Shown: positions 1 to 5,640, numbered from the stretch's first letter. The stretch is DNA of 17,651 nucleotides from Candidatus Cloacimonadota bacterium (GCA_027318525.1 DAHVPA010000014.1:1-17651), one strand, 5' to 3'. The notes: generated by a model not told the origin, from the letters alone. Numbers and translations are program-made.

Positions 1-217
1 TATTACCGGTCTTTTTGTCGTATGGTCTGCCCACATGAGTCATCAGGATGGGCTTACCGCCTTTTCGGTAGATGTGCAGAATCGTGGGGATGGTGGCGTC
101 AATCCGCATGGCATCCTTGACTTTGCCTTTCTTGACAACGTTGTGGTCAACCCGCACCAGGACGATCTTGCCCTGCAGGTCTGCATTCAGGAAAGTGTTG
201 ATTTTGTAGCTATTCAT
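1..217 (-). CDS. pgk: Phosphoglycerate kinase, N-terminal part (cut by window start)
   Basis: This is the first 72 residues of a phosphoglycerate kinase, the glycolytic enzyme that transfers phosphate between 1,3-bisphosphoglycerate and ADP in the cytoplasm. The translation runs MNSYKINTFLNADLQGK and then LVRVDHN. The substrate-binding residues known from the family are all visible: D24, N26, R38, and H61 and R64 in the THVGRP motif. The usual DFN is DHN here and the usual SHLGRP is THVGRP, so it is a divergent subtype. The start is ATG at 217-215, preceded by a GAGAGG ribosome-binding site a few bases upstream and a promoter at 242-270. The rest of the gene lies outside the window. It diverges from the AT-rich cassette that begins near 390. 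Confidence 0.9.
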   Translation of the reverse strand, partial: MNSYKINTFLNADLQGKIVLVRVDHNVVKKGKVKDAMRIDATIPTILHIYRKGGKPILMTHVGRPYDKKTGN

Positions 218-241
218 CAAAACCTCTCTCTTTCAATCTGC

Positions 242-270
242 ATCATAATCAAAAAAAGCTATTAAGTCAA
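242..270 (-). promoter_or_regulatory. sigma70-type promoter of pgk
   Basis: On the minus strand, TTGACT (270-265) and TATGAT (247-242) are separated by exactly 17 bp, five of six matches to consensus in each box. Transcription would start near 235, leaving a leader of about 18 nt that carries the GAGAGG ribosome-binding site. This is the best promoter in the window and shows that the organism uses a standard -35/-10 pattern. Confidence 0.75.
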
Positions 271-334
271 GAAAATTGTTTGGTTGAAATTGCTACCTTT
301 CTATGATGCACGTCCAATGAATAAAAGAAATATA

Positions 335-371
335 TTGACATAATTGTGGCTTCATATTAAATAGATATAAT
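335..371 (+). promoter_or_regulatory. Candidate promoter of the AT-rich cassette
   Basis: A perfect TTGACA (335-340) and a perfect TATAAT (366-371) are present but 25 bp apart, too far to be one promoter. Possible pairings are TTGTGG (344-349) with TATAAT at 16 bp, or TTGACA with a poor -10 near 358-363. With the TATAAT box the transcript would start just at the ribosome-binding site (AAGGAGG, 378-384), giving a very short leader. The promoter region is likely; the exact boxes are uncertain. Confidence 0.4.
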
Positions 372-389
372 AAAATAAAGGAGGATACA

Positions 390-758
390 ATGAAAGCCTT
401 ATAGCTTATTACGATCATTTTGTTCATTGGCGTTATTACAACAAATGCTCTAGAATTGTCAGACCTTCAATCAACAAGCAAACTTGAGATATCCAAATGT
501 GATGGCTCAGGTTATCACCAAGTAGTAACAGATAATGGACTAGAGACTATATCATGTAGTGACTTAATGTCTTTAGAAGAAGAGTATGGAGCCGATTCTG
601 GTACGGACATGAATTTGCAAAGCGCTACATGGATAGAATTGCCATCAGGGAACATGGCGTATCAAGTAATATGTGTTGGATCAGGTACAGGTTGCATCGC
701 TGCTAAGGCTCAAGCATTTGCTGAAACAGGGAATCCAATTTTTAATCACGGTAATTAA
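390..758 (+). pseudogene. Small secreted Cys-containing protein, amber codon in signal peptide
   Basis: A strong ribosome-binding site (AAGGAGG, 378-384) sits 5 nt before ATG 390, but codon 5 (402-404) is TAG. Reading through it gives MKAL-stop-LITIILFIGVITTNALE, an obvious signal peptide, followed by about 100 residues in the same frame up to TAA 756-758. The mature part has four cysteines (in the contexts KCDG, SCSD, ICVG and GCIA), which could form two disulfides. Without read-through the only start is TTG 420, which has no ribosome-binding site and removes the basic N-terminus. I do not recognise the family. It is followed by a propeller-like secreted protein and a thioredoxin-like protein, and all three are AT-rich. 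The amber codon could be an inactivating mutation, a sequencing error or, least likely, recoding; TAG ends other genes here normally (797-1954, 5275-5640, 9096-10100). Confidence 0.6.
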
Positions 759-796
759 CAAGTCTATCTCATTAAGCATAAAAGGGTATTACCATT

Positions 797-1954
797 ATGT
801 GTTGTTTAATTGCCAGTGTTGGCGCAATTTTTCTTGGAATTATATCAACAAATAGCTTTGCTTATCAAGTTGTTAATCTACCTCCGGAATACATAGTATA
901 CAATGAAAACATCGGCAGTAAATCAAGTTGCTTGCTATCTGGAGATACACTTTATTTTGTTGTCTCCACAGATGAGGATATAAAAATTCAAGAACTAATC
1001 ACAGATACAGGTATGTTTAAGAAACAAAGCGTATTAGCCATTGACCTTAACACGAACAACATTAACATAGTCGGCAACCCCGGTTCTTATAAAGCTGACG
1101 GTTATACTTTAGTTGGTGGATTAATGTGTGAGAATGATCAATTATATGTGAAGACATCCAACCGATACAACGTATATGATACAAAAACATATGCTTTAAT
1201 TCGTAATTGCTCCTCTGATGTTCCAACAAATTCATACAGTATTTTGCATAATGGATACATGTATTCTACTAGTCAGAGTGCTCTTGATGCAGGAGTAGAC
1301 AAAATCGGAGTTATTCTAAAAGAAGAGGTGGATGAGGAGTTTAAACCTGACACCAAATTTACACAGCCAAAGTACTTTCTGCCATATAATAAGTATGTAA
1401 GATTGTTTGGAATTGATAATCCTGATTCTCTAAGGGTGGAAAAGTCCAATGAAAACACATCAAGACAGATGAAGTACATGAAAGAAGCATATCGATCTGA
1501 GTTCATAGTTCAGGACTGGGTTTATTTGGTAATAAACGATTCACTGTATGCTGCTTCAGCTTTCGGAACAGATTTCTATGTGCTTAGTGAGCAAGGAGAT
1601 TCGTTGTCGATGCATGCTTTAAATAGATTTAAATCTGTGAGAAGCAATGAGCTATTAATTAACGCAGAATTTATCCGCACAACAGACAAGAAATTCTCCA
1701 GATTGGCAAAGATGCTATATGATAAGGATACAAACAATATTCTGTTTTATTATAAAACCTCTTTTTCAACTCGAGTAAACAAAGATGATATAGGATATTA
1801 TGTGCTTTGGTCATTAACAGAAAACAATGAAATCACTGATTTGCGTCCAATAGATTATGCTCCTCTTCGTATCGAAAACAACGTAATAACAGGGATTAAA
1901 GTTATTAATGATAACGATTTACATATTTCTGATTATAACATTCAGACAAATTAG
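797..1954 (+). CDS. Secreted protein of unknown function, propeller-like repeats
   Basis: A 385-residue protein starting MCCLIASVGAIFLGIISTNSFA, a hydrophobic export signal with a likely cut after SFA, then about 360 mature residues. Several stretches have the rhythm of beta-propeller blades, a hydrophobic strand followed by a 'display' strand: LSGDTLYFVVS, MCENDQLYVKTSN, LHNGYMYSTSQ, VINDSLYAASAFGTDFYVL, YYVLWSLTENNEI. This resembles the six-bladed propeller proteins that accompany small secreted peptides in Bacteroidetes, but the match is by eye only. The start is weak: no clear ribosome-binding site (AAAGGG at 781-786, 10 nt away) and no lysine at the N-terminus, so the true 5' end could be damaged or differ; an in-frame TAA at 779-781 limits any extension. 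It lies 38 nt after the small protein and 9 nt before the thioredoxin-like gene, suggesting one transcript. Confidence 0.6.
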   Translation: MCCLIASVGAIFLGIISTNSFAYQVVNLPPEYIVYNENIGSKSSCLLSGDTLYFVVSTDEDIKIQELITDTGMFKKQSVLAIDLNTNNINIVGNPGSYKADGYTLVGGLMCENDQLYVKTSNRYNVYDTKTYALIRNCSSDVPTNSYSILHNGYMYSTSQSALDAGVDKIGVILKEEVDEEFKPDTKFTQPKYFLPYNKYVRLFGIDNPDSLRVEKSNENTSRQMKYMKEAYRSEFIVQDWVYLVINDSLYAASAFGTDFYVLSEQGDSLSMHALNRFKSVRSNELLINAEFIRTTDKKFSRLAKMLYDKDTNNILFYYKTSFSTRVNKDDIGYYVLWSLTENNEITDLRPIDYAPLRIENNVITGIKVINDNDLHISDYNIQTN

Positions 1955-1963
1955 GAACATTGT

Positions 1964-2533
1964 ATGCGACAATTTATTCTAGTATCAATATTCGTTTTGG
2001 CGGTGATATCTATATGTTCAGCAATTGAATCAATTAGTTTGTCCGGCTTCTACAAGGGGGTTTTACTGGATAGTCTCGAAGTGGATTTTATAACAGATTC
2101 TCTTACGGACACTTTACAAAACGTGGTTGATGTAAATGATGTGATATCTCCTGATAAAAGCTGCTTTATCGCGTATATTTCACCAAATGTATGTGGGAGT
2201 TGTGAAAGGCATAGCCTTGATTTGGTAAATAGGTTGGCTCAAGAATTCCCAGGACAGGTTGCTTTTATCATTCAGAATTCCTATTTTAAAGAAGCGATTA
2301 AAACAGTAAGAAAGTATCAATTTGAACCAAGCATCAGAATTTACTTTGATCCCGATGGTAATAACATTTATAAATTCAGTAAGCTTAATACCAGGTTGTT
2401 CAACATGTGGCAGATAGTCGTAGATTCCAACAATCATGTTGTTTGTTTACGAGCTCTAGATTACAATCAAAAAATCACAAAAGAGCATTATCAACAGTAT
2501 ATCAATAAGATAAATTCTTTATTGTCAAACTAA
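1964..2533 (+). CDS. Secreted thioredoxin-like protein with CGSC motif
   Basis: A 189-residue protein with an N-terminal signal peptide (MRQFILVSIFVLAVISICSA) and then a domain with a thioredoxin-like order: strand (CFIAYIS), CxxC (C77-G-S-C80) at a helix start, helix (HSLDLVNRLAQEF), strand (GQVAFII), later IRIYFDPDGN and MWQIVVDSNNHVV strands as in TlpA/redoxin folds. The clear cis-proline loop of classic thioredoxins is not obvious. C18 is inside the signal and does not fit a lipobox. The gene starts at ATG 1964 with AGGAA (1953-1957) 6 nt upstream, overlapping the preceding stop. A role in thiol-disulfide chemistry outside the cytoplasm, perhaps on the four-cysteine protein upstream, is an inference from the motif and the neighbourhood. 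Confidence 0.65.
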   Translation: MRQFILVSIFVLAVISICSAIESISLSGFYKGVLLDSLEVDFITDSLTDTLQNVVDVNDVISPDKSCFIAYISPNVCGSCERHSLDLVNRLAQEFPGQVAFIIQNSYFKEAIKTVRKYQFEPSIRIYFDPDGNNIYKFSKLNTRLFNMWQIVVDSNNHVVCLRALDYNQKITKEHYQQYINKINSLLSN

Positions 2534-2760
2534 CAGTCCACACTTATTAACAAGATTTCTGCCTTTCTAAAGAGATTTTCAGCATTCCTATAGTATAATT
2601 CTACATAAATGGAGGATTTCTTTTTAATTCTATCCATAAACTCTTTTGCGCAGAGATTTGTATCCAATAGTTGCTTTTTACCGGGATAGAAGGCAGACAA
2701 TGAATATCCATTTGACTGATTAATGTCATTTCCTGCCTGTTTCCTCCTTAGTAGTTTTAA
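2530..2760 (-). pseudogene. Possible decayed reading frame, coiled-coil C-terminal end
   Basis: On the minus strand one frame is open for about 75 codons from near 2760 to TAG at 2532-2530, overlapping the stop of the thioredoxin-like gene. It reads as protein-like sequence: GYSLSAFYPGKKQLLDTNL, later FMDRIKKKSSIYVEL and finally YRNAENLFRKAEILLISVDC. The last segment is a heptad-like helix that faintly recalls the conserved helices of type I restriction specificity subunits. No convincing start is present; the best ATG would leave only about 33 residues, and the frame closes at a TAA just upstream of 2770. It could be a remnant of an AT-rich insertion or chance. The family suggestion is weak. 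Confidence 0.22.
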
Positions 2761-2780
2761 TGGGAGCGAAAGGGGAGATT

Positions 2781-2820
2781 AGCGGGAGATACAGGGGCTT
2801 TTTCCCCTTAATCACCCGCT
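2781..2820. repeat. Nested inverted repeat (hairpin)
   Basis: AGCGGG (2781-2786) pairs with CCCGCT (2815-2820). Inside, AGGGG (2793-2797) pairs with CCCCT (2804-2808) around the loop CTTTTT. The two stems are separated by symmetric 6-nt unpaired stretches. No T-tract follows the outer stem on either strand, so it is not a standard terminator. It may be part of a dispersed element. Confidence 0.5.
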
Positions 2821-2877
2821 ATTCATTCCTTTGTCACAGCTTAAATGTAACAAGGAGGGAAAGAGCAGCAAGGCTGC

Positions 2878-2904
2878 GAATTATGAATTATAAATTATGA
2901 ATTT
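2878..2904. repeat. AT-rich short direct repeat (AATTATGAATT-type)
   Basis: The unit AATTATGAATT occurs twice (from 2879 and from 2894) around ATA, giving a run of about 27 bp that is also partly self-complementary. It lies in the gene-poor stretch and overlaps no reading frame. Confidence 0.5.
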
Positions 2905-2976
2905 GGATTAGGGATTAAGGGTGCTGCCTGGACAGGGATGACGATGGGATCAAAACCTATTATCTCCGAGGTCGTC

Positions 2977-2996
2977 ATTCCAGCGGAGGCTGGAAT
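2977..2996. repeat. dRS3-like palindrome, ATTCCAGC-GGAG-GCTGGAAT
   Basis: A perfect 8-bp inverted repeat with a 4-bp spacer, in the context GTC-ATTCCAGC...GGAATCCAG. This layout (GTCATTCC, palindrome, GGAATCCAG) resembles short palindromes found between genes in many bacteria, such as Neisseria dRS3. An additional inverted pair, ATGACGA (2938-2944) and TCGTCAT (2972-2978), flanks it on the left, so the whole 2938-2996 segment may be one mobile-type element. Confidence 0.6.
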
Positions 2997-3044
2997 CCAG
3001 TCTGACTTTAACAATTTTGTGTAGAGTTAATCCTTACTTGCCCG

Positions 3045-3096
3045 GAGGGGTCACCGAGGGGTCATCGAGGGGTTAGCCCTCGATAAACCCTCGCAG
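3045..3096. repeat. 11-bp-period intergenic repeat, copy 1
   Basis: Three tandem 11-bp units begin at 3045, 3056 and 3067 (GAGGGGTCACC, GAGGGGTCATC, GAGGGGTTAGC), followed by inverted-complement units CCCTCGATAA and ACCCTCGCAG. The last tandem unit and the first inverted one form a hairpin: ATCGAGGG (3064-3071), loop GTTAG, CCCTCGAT (3077-3084). The end, ACCCTCGCAG (3087-3096), is identical to 15748-15757 in copy 3. Confidence 0.6.
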
Positions 3097-3202
3097 CTAG
3101 CAGGGGATACTCTGTAATTTCTGTTAATTCTGTGGTAATAATGGATACCGACCTTTGCCGGTAAAAGGGTAAAGATGAACTTTTGGCTGCATGACAAATA
3201 GC

Positions 3203-3231
3203 TTGACGTAAAAAGGTATGGGAAAATTAAT
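3203..3231 (+). promoter_or_regulatory. Candidate promoter of the rimP-nusA-infB operon
   Basis: TTGACG (3203-3208) and ATTAAT (3226-3231) are 17 bp apart, five of six and four of six matches to the sigma70 consensus. Transcription would begin near 3238, giving a leader of about 87 nt containing the hairpin/T-tract at 3247-3270 and the palindrome at 3284-3295. The -10 box is imperfect. Confidence 0.45.
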
Positions 3232-3246
3232 GACATTCGTATTTTA

Positions 3247-3270
3247 GCTGACAGAAATGTCAGCATTTTT
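3247..3270 (+). terminator. Hairpin plus T-tract in the rimP leader (possible attenuator)
   Basis: GCTGACA (3247-3253), a GAAA loop and TGTCAGC (3258-3264) form a perfect 7-bp stem, immediately followed by ATTTTTG. This is the shape of an intrinsic terminator. It lies just after the candidate operon promoter and 55 nt before the rimP start. It could end transcripts arriving from upstream, or act as an attenuator within the leader. Confidence 0.65.
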
Positions 3271-3283
3271 GTTATCTAAACAA

Positions 3284-3295
3284 GGGCTTAAGCCC
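3284..3295. promoter_or_regulatory. 12-bp perfect palindrome before rimP
   Basis: GGGCTTAAGCCC is a perfect 12-bp palindrome between the leader hairpin and the rimP ribosome-binding site. In DNA it could be an operator; in RNA it could fold as GGGC-TTAA-GCCC. No regulator can be named from the sequence. Confidence 0.4.
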
Positions 3296-3324
3296 GATGG
3301 GGAAAGGAAAAAAGGAAGCAAACG

Positions 3325-3798
3325 ATGGAAAGATACCGTTCCAAAGTGGAAGACATCAGCAAAAAGATTGCGGCAGAGATGCATCTGGCAGTATATGACA
3401 TCGAGGAAAAGACCACTGCCAAAGGCAAGGTCATCGTGGTATTTCTGACCAAAATCGGCGGAGTCAATCTGGATGAGTGTGCAGTTTTCAGCCGTAAGCT
3501 GAGTGAAGAACTGGATTCCTTTGACTTTATTCCGGAGCGTTATTTCCTGGAAGTGTCATCTCCCGGTATAGAGCGTCCCCTCAAACTGAAATCTCATTAC
3601 CTGACCGCCATCAATGAGCTGGTGGAAATAGTCTGGGACAAGGACAAAACCCGACTCACCACCAAAGGCTGGCTGCAGGAAGTCAATCCTGACGATATAG
3701 TGGTCAAAGACAAAGAAGAACTGATACAGATTCCAATCCCGGCAATTCATAAAGCCAAGACCTGCTTTTCGAACGACCGGACAAGGGAGCAGATATGA
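3325..3798 (+). CDS. rimP: Ribosome maturation factor RimP
   Basis: A 157-residue protein of the RimP family, a cytoplasmic factor that helps assemble the 30S ribosomal subunit. The diagnostic motif YFLEVSSPGIERPL is present, preceded by VNLDECAVFSRKLSEELDS and followed by the SH3-like C-terminal half (TTKGWLQEVNPDDIVVKDKEE). Length and order are normal for the family. ATG 3325 has AAGGAAG (3312-3318) 6 nt upstream. Its stop overlaps the nusA start by 4 nt (ATGA), and it heads the conserved rimP-nusA-infB operon, as in many bacteria. Confidence 0.94.
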   Translation: MERYRSKVEDISKKIAAEMHLAVYDIEEKTTAKGKVIVVFLTKIGGVNLDECAVFSRKLSEELDSFDFIPERYFLEVSSPGIERPLKLKSHYLTAINELVEIVWDKDKTRLTTKGWLQEVNPDDIVVKDKEELIQIPIPAIHKAKTCFSNDRTREQI

Positions 3799-5030
3799 GC
3801 GCAAATATTATCGATGCAGTAATCAAGCTGGCTGCAATTAAGCAGCTTGACAAAGACACCATCCAGCAGATTATCCTGGAATCCATCACCTCGACCCTTA
3901 GCAAACGCATGAGTCCGGAAAATACTCTGGACGTAACGGTTGACGCCAATACCGGCGCTATACGCGTTAAATTCATGTGCACTATTGTCGAGCTCGAAAA
4001 GAATCTGGATGAGGTGAACCTGCTGGATGCCAAACAGATTTTCGGCAAACATGTCAAACTGGGTGAGCAATATCTGCGTGATATGGCGCTGAGCGAATTC
4101 GAACCCAAAATCATCAAAACTGCCCAGAGACTCATCCTTGATAAAATCAAGTTTCTGGAACAGGAACGTATCAAGACGGACTTTGATAAACAGAAGCACA
4201 CAATAGTCACCGGCAAGGTCAAAAGCATAGACGACATCGCCGGATACAAGGTCGATATCGGATACAACGAAGCTCTACTGCCGCCGGATGAACAGATTGA
4301 CAACGAGTACTACAAAGTCAACGATATGATCAAAGCTTATGTGGTCAATATCAGGACTAAAGACAATTCCGTCATCATTGTGCTGTCCCGCACCAATCCA
4401 GAATTCGTGAAAAAGCTGTTTGAAGCTGAGATTCCCGAAATCTATCACGGCATTATCAAGATCAGGAAGATAGTGAGGGAACCGGGCGTCCGCACCAAGA
4501 TTGAGCTGGAAACCACCGATCCCAAGCTGGATCCCATCTCCTGCTGCGTCGGCACCAAGGGCACCAGGATTGACGCCATCCGCAAAGAACTGCATGGCGA
4601 ACAGCTGGATATAGTTGTCCACAGCGACGATGCCGAGACCATGATAGCTCACGCTCTGGGTATTGACACAATTAAGCGCGTCTTAATCGAGCGGGGCAAA
4701 AACGCTGCAGTGATAGTATCTGAAGAGGACAAGGTCACTGCCATCGGTAAACAAGGCAAAAACGTGAAGTTAGCTGCCAAATTGTGCGGTTTCAAACTTG
4801 ACATCTATACCCAGGAAGAATACGAGGAAAAAATGGCTAAGGAACGCCGCACCATCAGTCATATCAAGGAACTGGACGGCGTCAATGCCAAGATAGAGGA
4901 AATCCTCCGGAAGCATGGCTACACTTCTGTTGAAGATGTTTATGCCGCATCAGTTGATGAACTGTGCAACCTGGAAGGGATTGGGCAGAAAACAGCAGAA
5001 AAACTCAAAGAGGCAGCCAAGTTATTCTGA
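3795..5030 (+). CDS. nusA: Transcription termination/antitermination factor NusA
   Basis: A 411-residue NusA, which binds RNA polymerase and nascent RNA to control pausing, termination and antitermination. The N-terminal polymerase-binding domain covers about residues 1-130. An S1 domain follows (about 135-200, ending in the typical VLSRTNPEFVKKLFEAEIPE). Next are two KH domains (GTKG at 253-256 and GKQG at 318-321; also REPGVRTKIEL). A short helix-hairpin-helix tail follows (about 365-411, LEGIGQKTAEKL). The single C-terminal repeat and the length fit non-enterobacterial NusA, which lacks the two acidic repeats of E. coli. Translation is coupled to rimP through the ATGA overlap, and its stop overlaps the start of the next gene (TGATG). 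As the operon's own transcription factor it may affect the leader hairpin at 3247-3270. Confidence 0.96.
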   Translation: MSANIIDAVIKLAAIKQLDKDTIQQIILESITSTLSKRMSPENTLDVTVDANTGAIRVKFMCTIVELEKNLDEVNLLDAKQIFGKHVKLGEQYLRDMALSEFEPKIIKTAQRLILDKIKFLEQERIKTDFDKQKHTIVTGKVKSIDDIAGYKVDIGYNEALLPPDEQIDNEYYKVNDMIKAYVVNIRTKDNSVIIVLSRTNPEFVKKLFEAEIPEIYHGIIKIRKIVREPGVRTKIELETTDPKLDPISCCVGTKGTRIDAIRKELHGEQLDIVVHSDDAETMIAHALGIDTIKRVLIERGKNAAVIVSEEDKVTAIGKQGKNVKLAAKLCGFKLDIYTQEEYEEKMAKERRTISHIKELDGVNAKIEEILRKHGYTSVEDVYAASVDELCNLEGIGQKTAEKLKEAAKLF

Positions 5031-5278
5031 TGGATAATGTTCATAGCAAAGCAGGACACAGCCCGATCCGAACTTGCGTTATCTGCAAGAGCAAGGCAGA
5101 ACAGGATAGCCTTTTGAACTTCTATTTGCTGGATGGAGAAGTCATCTTTGATATCCGTAAAATGGTTCAAACGCGCAAGCTCTATATCTGCCACACGGAA
5201 ACCTGTTTGCAAAAACTTGATAGATGGTTGCTGCACCGCAGGAAAAAAGCAGCAGCAACTTCCGGAAAGAAAGCATGA
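5030..5278 (+). CDS. ylxR: YlxR-family (DUF448) RNA-binding protein
   Basis: An 82-residue protein of the YlxR family, nearly always found between nusA and infB. It shows RTCVICKSKAEQDSLLNFYL, then DGEVIFDIRK and LYICHTETCLQKLDRW, matching the RTC-x-C and Y-x-C-x4-C pattern of the family. The usual GRGAY segment is replaced by QTRKLYI, so the glycine-rich turn is absent. The C-terminus is basic (RRKKAAATSGKKA), as expected for an RNA-binding protein. The start is ATG 5030, overlapping the nusA stop by one base; a longer in-frame ORF reaching into nusA is not used. Exact function is not settled for the family; a role in RNA binding and transcription is the usual view. Confidence 0.88.
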   Translation: MDNVHSKAGHSPIRTCVICKSKAEQDSLLNFYLLDGEVIFDIRKMVQTRKLYICHTETCLQKLDRWLLHRRKKAAATSGKKA

Positions 5279-5640
5279 AAAAAAGCCATTACAAGCTGCC
5301 TGATGTGGAAGAGGAGATTACTCCGGAACTGCTGAACAGAAAGATAATGGCACTGCTGCAGTTTGCCCGCAAGGCAGGAAAACTGATTCATGGCTATGAA
5401 ACCTGCAAAAAGCACATACAGAACAGAAAGATAGATTTGCTGGTGCTGGCTGGAGATTTATCCGCCCAGACCAGAACGAAAATTGTCAAATCCGCCCAGA
5501 TAGCGGAAAGCAGAATTCCCATCAAGGAATTCAGTACCCAGGAAGAACTCGGTTCAGCCTTGGGTTTACCATACACAGGGATTATTGGAATCCTGGACAA
5601 AAACTTTGCCGGGAAAATACTCAGCTACATTGAGCAGTAG
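5275..5640 (+). CDS. L7Ae/L30e-family RNA-binding protein (YlxQ-like)
   Basis: A 121-residue protein with the L7Ae/L30e/Gadd45 fold signature: LNRKIMALLQFARKAGKL, then KIDLLVLAGDLSAQTR, and a C-terminal GIIGILDKNFAGKI. In this family the alpha-beta-alpha core binds kink-turn RNA. The position between ylxR and infB matches ylxQ of Firmicutes. ATG 5275 overlaps the ylxR stop by 4 nt (ATGA), and GGAAAG lies just upstream; an upstream in-frame ATG (5224) within ylxR is less likely. The N-terminus is about 20 residues longer than in compact homologues. No kink-turn target was recognised nearby. Confidence 0.85.
   Translation: MKKSHYKLPDVEEEITPELLNRKIMALLQFARKAGKLIHGYETCKKHIQNRKIDLLVLAGDLSAQTRTKIVKSAQIAESRIPIKEFSTQEELGSALGLPYTGIIGILDKNFAGKILSYIEQ

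Larger units (their letters stand above)
2534..3202. other. Gene-poor, repeat-rich intergenic stretch
   Basis: About 670 bases with no convincing intact gene on either strand. It holds the decayed frame on the minus strand (to 2760), a nested hairpin (2781-2820), an AT-rich direct repeat (2878-2904), an ATTCC palindrome (2977-2996) and an array with an 11-bp period (3045-3096). The stretch changes from AT-rich at the left to mixed composition at the right, so it is the junction between the AT-rich island and the conserved rimP operon. No tRNA- or rRNA-like sequence was seen. Confidence 0.6.

Noticed and set aside
35..265. 76-aa open frame on the plus strand
   Set aside because: It is antisense to the phosphoglycerate kinase gene, which has conserved motifs, a promoter and a ribosome-binding site.
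335..371. TTGACA plus TATAAT as a single strong promoter
   Set aside because: The boxes are 25 bp apart, too far for one sigma70 promoter.
390..758. Selenocysteine or pyrrolysine style recoding of the amber codon
   Set aside because: TAG is a normal stop elsewhere in the window, the codon lies in a signal peptide where no special residue is expected, and no supporting element was seen.
673..855. 60-aa frame overlapping the end of the small secreted protein and the start of the propeller-like gene
   Set aside because: No ribosome-binding site, no recognisable sequence, and it lies out of frame with both better-supported genes.
3041..3096. Short regularly spaced repeats as a CRISPR array
   Set aside because: Units are 11 bp and directly tandem with no unique spacers, and there are no cas genes in the window.
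3051..3266. 71-aa minus-strand frame across the repeat array and leader hairpin
   Set aside because: It consists of repeat and promoter sequence, with no protein-like pattern or ribosome-binding site.
2534..3324. tRNA or other structured RNA gene in the long gap
   Set aside because: No T-loop, CCA-type or other diagnostic sequence was found by eye; the hairpins present are explained by repeats and the leader terminator.
3704..4303. Long minus-strand frame (199 aa) inside nusA
   Set aside because: A shadow of the nusA coding strand; composition (Ser/Leu-rich) is typical of antisense frames.
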